From: Betaproteobacteria bacterium
Lineage (GTDB): Bacteria; Pseudomonadota; Gammaproteobacteria; Burkholderiales; Burkholderiaceae_E
NCBI GenBank assembly: GCA_009922405.1
Contig: RFVZ01000026.1
Coordinates: 1-16,181 of the forward strand
Reading direction: 5' to 3'
DNA: 16,181 nucleotides
Shown: piece by piece, positions 12,973-16,181 of the stretch
How the letters are laid out: each line of letters begins with the position of its first letter
Numbering within the stretch: position 1 is the stretch's first letter
Notes under the pieces: model-generated
What the model saw: only the letters and a program-made list of their open reading frames with translations
Databases searched by the model: none
What the model was told of the DNA's origin: nothing
Position numbers and translations under genes: made by a program

Positions 12973-15381
12973 TCAGACTGACATCGTCATTTCGCGCAAG
13001 TACCTCAGCATTTCGAGGGACGTATTTTCAGCGATATTAATGTCAATGCGTACGACGCGGATCTTGCCCTGAAACGGATTGGGCCCCTGATAATCCAACG
13101 AGACCTGATTCCCGAGATCGGCACCAACGCTGAAGCCGTCGTAAGACGTATTGACCAGCACGCGATCAAACTTGCGCTCGGCCACCTGCCGGTCATTGAC
13201 GAACAAGGCGCCACTGCCCTCGAAAGGACGCGCACGCATCGTCTGAACATAGCGCACCTTCAGGGGCCCCTTGGGCAACGGGTCACTGGAAATCATGCGT
13301 TCGTTCCAGGGCACCATCTGAGTTTCATAAACGAGATGGCCTCTGGCATCGACGTAAAGCACATAACCCGCGTGCTTGGAGCCTTGTGCCACCAGGACAC
13401 CGCGGGCACCCGTCGCCGCGGCCTCAAACTCAACCTCGATCTGATGATCGAGCCCACCAACAATCGGTCCGACATCGCGGGCGATCCGCTCGACCGGGGG
13501 ATGAAATTCCCAGTGCTTACGCAGCCTGCGCTGGCGATCCTGCGCCAGCCGGATGACCAGATTACGATCATCGAGCGGGTAGACCCCGTAAGCTCGGGCA
13601 GCCTGGTCAAACTTTTCGCGCAACCGTTTGACGACATCCGGTTTCTGCTCCGAAAGATCATTGAGTTCGTTCGGATCTGAGGACAGATCGTAAAGTTCCC
13701 AACGATCTTCCTCAAAGGGCTTACCGCGTTCATGACGTGCGACGAGTCGCCAGGGATCTTCAAAGAACGCTCGGTTTCCCGCCAGTTCAAAGTACTGTTC
13801 CTTGCGGGTCGGAGCCTTCAGGTCCCCAAATGTAGGCAGGATGCTCTGCCCTTCAAGCGGCTTCTGCACCCGACCCTGATGGTGCGTCGGTCGCTTGGCC
13901 CCAGCAATTTCGAGCAGGGTTGGATACAGATCAACGACATGCACAAACTGGTGCCGCAGTTCACCTCGTGACACGATCTTGGCGGGCCAACTCACGATCA
14001 ACGGGTCTGCCACCCCACCCAGATGCGTGCGCTGCTTGTACATGCGAAAGGGGGTGTTCGAGACGTTCGCCCAACCCATCGGGTAATGTGGAAAAGTGCC
14101 ATCCCCACCCATCTGGTCATAGAGCTTCTCTGCGAGTTCGAGCGGGACTGGCCGCCCAAAACCAGGACCGAAAACATTGGGGGTACCCGTCGATGTCCCC
14201 TCGGCCGAACCGCCATTGTCGGAAATCAGAACGATCGCCGTGTTCTCGCGGATCCCCAATTCGTCGAGCGTCGTCAGCAAACGACCGATGTTGTGATCTA
14301 CGTTGGTCACCAGCCCGGCGAAGACCTCCATGTAACGCGCGTAGAGCTTGCGCTCCCGCGCACCGAGCTTATCCCAGGCCTCAGCCCCAAACGACAACGG
14401 CGGGAGCTGGGTCGTCTTTGGCATCACGCCCAGTTCACGCTGGCGCTCCAGACGCCGTGCGCGGACAACGTCCCAGCCTTCGTCGTACTTGCCCTTGTAG
14501 GCATCGCGCTCACGGGCACGGGCCTGCAGCGGTGAATGCGCACCGGGATAGGCAAGCTTCAGAAAGAATGGCTTGTCCGCCGCAAGCGCCTGATGCGTCC
14601 GTATGTACGTCATCGCGCGGTCGGTCAGGTCATCACAGACAAAATAATCGTCCTGAATGGGGGGCTCAACTGGTGCAACGCCATCAAATAATTCTGAAGG
14701 CTTGAAGTAATCCGTCGAATGCCCCTGGAACCAGTAGGCCCGATCAAATCCGCGCTGGGTTGGCCAGTTGTCGTAAGGGCCTTGCGGGCCAGTGGTATCG
14801 GCATTGTTCAGGTGCCACTTGCCGCAAAGCCAGGTTGACCACCCTGAATCGCGCAACACCTCGGCCAACGTTGCCGCCTCATGGGTCAAGTCGCCACGGT
14901 ATCCGGGATACCCTAAATCCAGATCGGCCAGCCAGCCCATCCCGGCTGAATGTGAATTCAACCCAGTCAGCAACGCCGCGCGGGTGGGCGAACACATCGC
15001 GCAAGTCCTGAAATTGGTGTACCGCAGTCCCTGCGACGCAATGGAGTCCATCGCTGGCGTTCGGATTTCGCTACCGTAACAACCAAGGTCGGAGAACCCC
15101 ACATCATCGAGGACGATGACCACCACATTGGGCGCGCCCGACGGGGCCCTCACCTTGAGGGCAGCCGCCGGTCGTGAATCCTGAAATGACTCGGCCACCC
15201 GCGGCGCCGCACCCTCGGCGAGCGCTGGTGGCGTCACCATGGTCTTGACCTGCCGGCGCACCGCCTCTGCACCCACACCTACAGCCGCCATGCCAGTGGC
15301 GCCTAACGCAGCGCCGCGCAGCCAGGCACGACGACTCAGCTTCTTCAATTCAGAGGATCCATCAGACGCGTTATCAGTCAC
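12973..15381 (-). CDS. Arylsulfatase-type sulfatase, Cys-type, Tat-exported
   Basis: An 802-residue sulfatase, predicted to hydrolyse a sulfate ester in the periplasm. The N terminus has a twin-arginine signal: SRRAWLRG (16-23) followed by GAALGATGMAAVGVGA. Active-site features seen are the calcium aspartates in LDDVGF (Asp92, Asp93), the maturation motif CSPTR (Cys130-Arg134) extended as AALLTG, GKWHL (Lys188, His190), AHSPL (His282) and SDNGG (Asp388, Asn389). The serine-type alternative is excluded because residue 130 is cysteine. The tail (about 630-802) is beta-rich and resembles the C-terminal domain of long, about 780-residue arylsulfatases. The GTG start gives a good Tat signal; no strong ribosome site is visible. 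It is followed after 8 bases by its FGE. Upstream is a divergent, AT-rich spacer with TTGACA elements. The natural substrate, steroid, aryl or glycan sulfate, is not decidable. Confidence 0.94.
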   Translation of the reverse strand: MTDNASDGSSELKKLSRRAWLRGAALGATGMAAVGVGAEAVRRQVKTMVTPPALAEGAAPRVAESFQDSRPAAALKVRAPSGAPNVVVIVLDDVGFSDLGCYGSEIRTPAMDSIASQGLRYTNFRTCAMCSPTRAALLTGLNSHSAGMGWLADLDLGYPGYRGDLTHEAATLAEVLRDSGWSTWLCGKWHLNNADTTGPQGPYDNWPTQRGFDRAYWFQGHSTDYFKPSELFDGVAPVEPPIQDDYFVCDDLTDRAMTYIRTHQALAADKPFFLKLAYPGAHSPLQARARERDAYKGKYDEGWDVVRARRLERQRELGVMPKTTQLPPLSFGAEAWDKLGARERKLYARYMEVFAGLVTNVDHNIGRLLTTLDELGIRENTAIVLISDNGGSAEGTSTGTPNVFGPGFGRPVPLELAEKLYDQMGGDGTFPHYPMGWANVSNTPFRMYKQRTHLGGVADPLIVSWPAKIVSRGELRHQFVHVVDLYPTLLEIAGAKRPTHHQGRVQKPLEGQSILPTFGDLKAPTRKEQYFELAGNRAFFEDPWRLVARHERGKPFEEDRWELYDLSSDPNELNDLSEQKPDVVKRLREKFDQAARAYGVYPLDDRNLVIRLAQDRQRRLRKHWEFHPPVERIARDVGPIVGGLDHQIEVEFEAAATGARGVLVAQGSKHAGYVLYVDARGHLVYETQMVPWNERMISSDPLPKGPLKVRYVQTMRARPFEGSGALFVNDRQVAERKFDRVLVNTSYDGFSVGADLGNQVSLDYQGPNPFQGKIRVVRIDINIAENTSLEMLRYLREMTMSV

Positions 15382-15425
15382 GTGGCAAGCTCAAAGTCAG
15401 GGTTGAAAATTTATGGCACTTACTA

Positions 15426-15450
15426 TGTCAATATAAAAAAATCTGTCAAT
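15426..15450 (-). promoter_or_regulatory. Two TTGACA elements in the AT-rich sulfatase/GST divergent spacer
   Basis: Two identical TGTCAAT heptamers, 18 bases apart, give two perfect TTGACA -35 boxes on the - strand, 45-68 bases upstream of the sulfatase GTG. The sequence between them is an A/T run, unlike the GC-rich surroundings. The -10 is unclear; TAGTAA at 18-base spacing from the upstream box is the best candidate and is weak. The direct-repeat spacing could also be a regulator site. Confidence 0.4.
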
Positions 15451-15465
15451 CCTTAACTTCCCTGC

Positions 15466-15470
15466 TGAGG
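15466..15470 (+). promoter_or_regulatory. Ribosome binding site fixing the TTG start of the right-edge GST gene
   Basis: TGAGG ends 7 bases before the TTG at 15478. Its first three bases are also the in-frame TGA that closes the reading frame upstream, so the TTG is the only usual start codon placed correctly for this site. Confidence 0.55.
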
Positions 15471-15477
15471 CCCACTT

Positions 15478-16181
15478 TTGCGTGTTGATCCGCCCCTGAA
15501 TCCGAGCCCGGAAGCACCCCAGTTTTTAAAGGTTCACGGGCTCGACTTGTCTTACTTCACTGGCAAGCTTGAGGCCAATCTGCGCAACAAGGGCATTCGC
15601 TATGAGCTGATTGAAATGGATACAAGGTCATTCAAATCATTGGGGCAACGCGCGGGCGTCAACCAGATGCCCCACCTTGAGTTGCCCGGCGGTCAACTGC
15701 TGACCGATACGACCCACATCCTGCGCTGGCTAGACCAACAATATCCAGACCATCCGATTCGCCCGACGGATCCCGCCATGTGCTGGCTCGCCGATCTGCT
15801 GGAAGATTTTGGCGATGAATGGCTCTGGCGCCCTGCTCTCTACTATCGTTGGGCTTTTCGTGAAGATGCCAGGCTGATGAGCGATAGACTGGCCCGGGGG
15901 ATGCTTCGCGACATTCCGGCACCCACGGCCCTACGGCGCATCTTCATCAGGCTACGACAACAAAGGGTCTACCTGCGCCAGGACGGTGTCACCACGCAAA
16001 ACGCAAGCGCCATTGAAGGGCTCTATCACGCGACGCTCGACGCACTTGAGGCGGCACTTGCCGATCGTCCATTTCTACTCGGTGATCAACCGAGTCAGGC
16101 AGACCTGGGGTTTTTCGGTCCCTTTTTTAGACATTTCTCGAGCGATCCGACGCCCAGCAGAATCCTGCGGGCCCGCGCACC
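15478..16181 (+). CDS. GST-like protein related to the long GST-like protein (3' end missing)
   Basis: A frame open from the TTG at 15478 to the window edge, 234 residues so far, easily missed because it has no early ATG or GTG and no stop in the window. After a proline-rich start the N-terminal thioredoxin-like domain is FLKVHGLDLSYFTGKLEANL (16-35). It is followed by NQMPHLEL with the cis-proline (Pro65), then LLTDTTHILRWLDQQYP (75-90), where GSTs bind glutathione. The C-terminal part has EDFGDEWLWRPALYYRW (109-125) and PFLLGDQPSQADLGFFGPF (198-216), matching the EDYADEW...YRW and PFLLGKRPGAGDF blocks of the 358-residue protein in the first gene string, including a shared DPTP just after. 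It is divergent from the sulfatase. No function beyond the GST fold can be given. Confidence 0.82.
   Translation, partial: MRVDPPLNPSPEAPQFLKVHGLDLSYFTGKLEANLRNKGIRYELIEMDTRSFKSLGQRAGVNQMPHLELPGGQLLTDTTHILRWLDQQYPDHPIRPTDPAMCWLADLLEDFGDEWLWRPALYYRWAFREDARLMSDRLARGMLRDIPAPTALRRIFIRLRQQRVYLRQDGVTTQNASAIEGLYHATLDALEAALADRPFLLGDQPSQADLGFFGPFFRHFSSDPTPSRILRARA

Noticed and set aside
13920..14705. Open frame of 261 codons on the + strand inside the sulfatase gene
   Set aside because: The product is rich in Arg/Pro/Cys/His with no domain pattern. It is antisense to a sulfatase with all active-site motifs intact, so it is a by-product of GC-rich codon use.
1..16181. Mobile element, phage, CRISPR or RNA gene
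   Set aside because: No transposase, integrase, spaced repeats, att-like duplications, or tRNA/rRNA-like sequence was found. Base composition looks even except for short AT-rich promoter spacers.

Overview
The window looks like a compact chromosomal segment from a GC-rich, Gram-negative proteobacterium. A free-living, possibly marine gammaproteobacterium is my best guess, but this rests only on gene types: CoA-based oxidation, a Tat-exported sulfatase, a TetR regulator and a GMC oxidoreductase. I see no rRNA, tRNA, CRISPR array, insertion sequence or phage gene. Coding density is very high and no gap between genes exceeds about 100 bases.

Layout. (A) Bases 1-5852, + strand: one tight gene string. 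It holds the 3' end of a thiolase, a 601-residue acyl-CoA dehydrogenase, a glutathione S-transferase (GST), a long unusual GST-like protein, an MFS transporter and a GNAT acetyltransferase. Neighbours overlap or are separated by at most 26 bases. Together they suggest uptake, oxidation and thiolytic cleavage of an acyl-CoA substrate, with glutathione chemistry attached. (B) Bases 5847-8981, - strand: GMC oxidoreductase, then an exported DUF2147 protein, then an AstE/AspA-like zinc deacylase. (C) Bases 9101-9505, + strand: a small DUF4345 membrane protein, divergent from the GMC gene across a spacer with a perfect 19-bp inverted repeat. (D) Bases 9461-11373, - strand: a COG3687-type protein with a ferritin-like di-iron residue pattern, followed by a membrane-anchored or exported formylglycine-generating-enzyme (FGE) homologue. 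(E) Bases 11469-12065, + strand: a TetR regulator divergent from D. The spacer carries two near-identical palindromes, CGGTAC-N6-GTACCA, probably the operators. (F) Bases 12050-15381, - strand: a Tat-exported Cys-type sulfatase and a cytoplasmic FGE, translationally coupled. (G) From 15478 to the end, + strand: the 5' part of another GST-like gene, from a TTG start. It is related to the long GST-like protein in A.

The most notable part is D-F. There is one sulfatase with its cognate cytoplasmic FGE. A second FGE paralogue keeps both active-site cysteines but carries an N-terminal membrane/export segment. It sits in an operon with a putative di-iron enzyme, next to a TetR gene with twin operator-like sites. 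The target of the second FGE is not evident in the window. All three convergent gene pairs overlap at their 3' ends, leaving no room for ordinary intergenic terminators.
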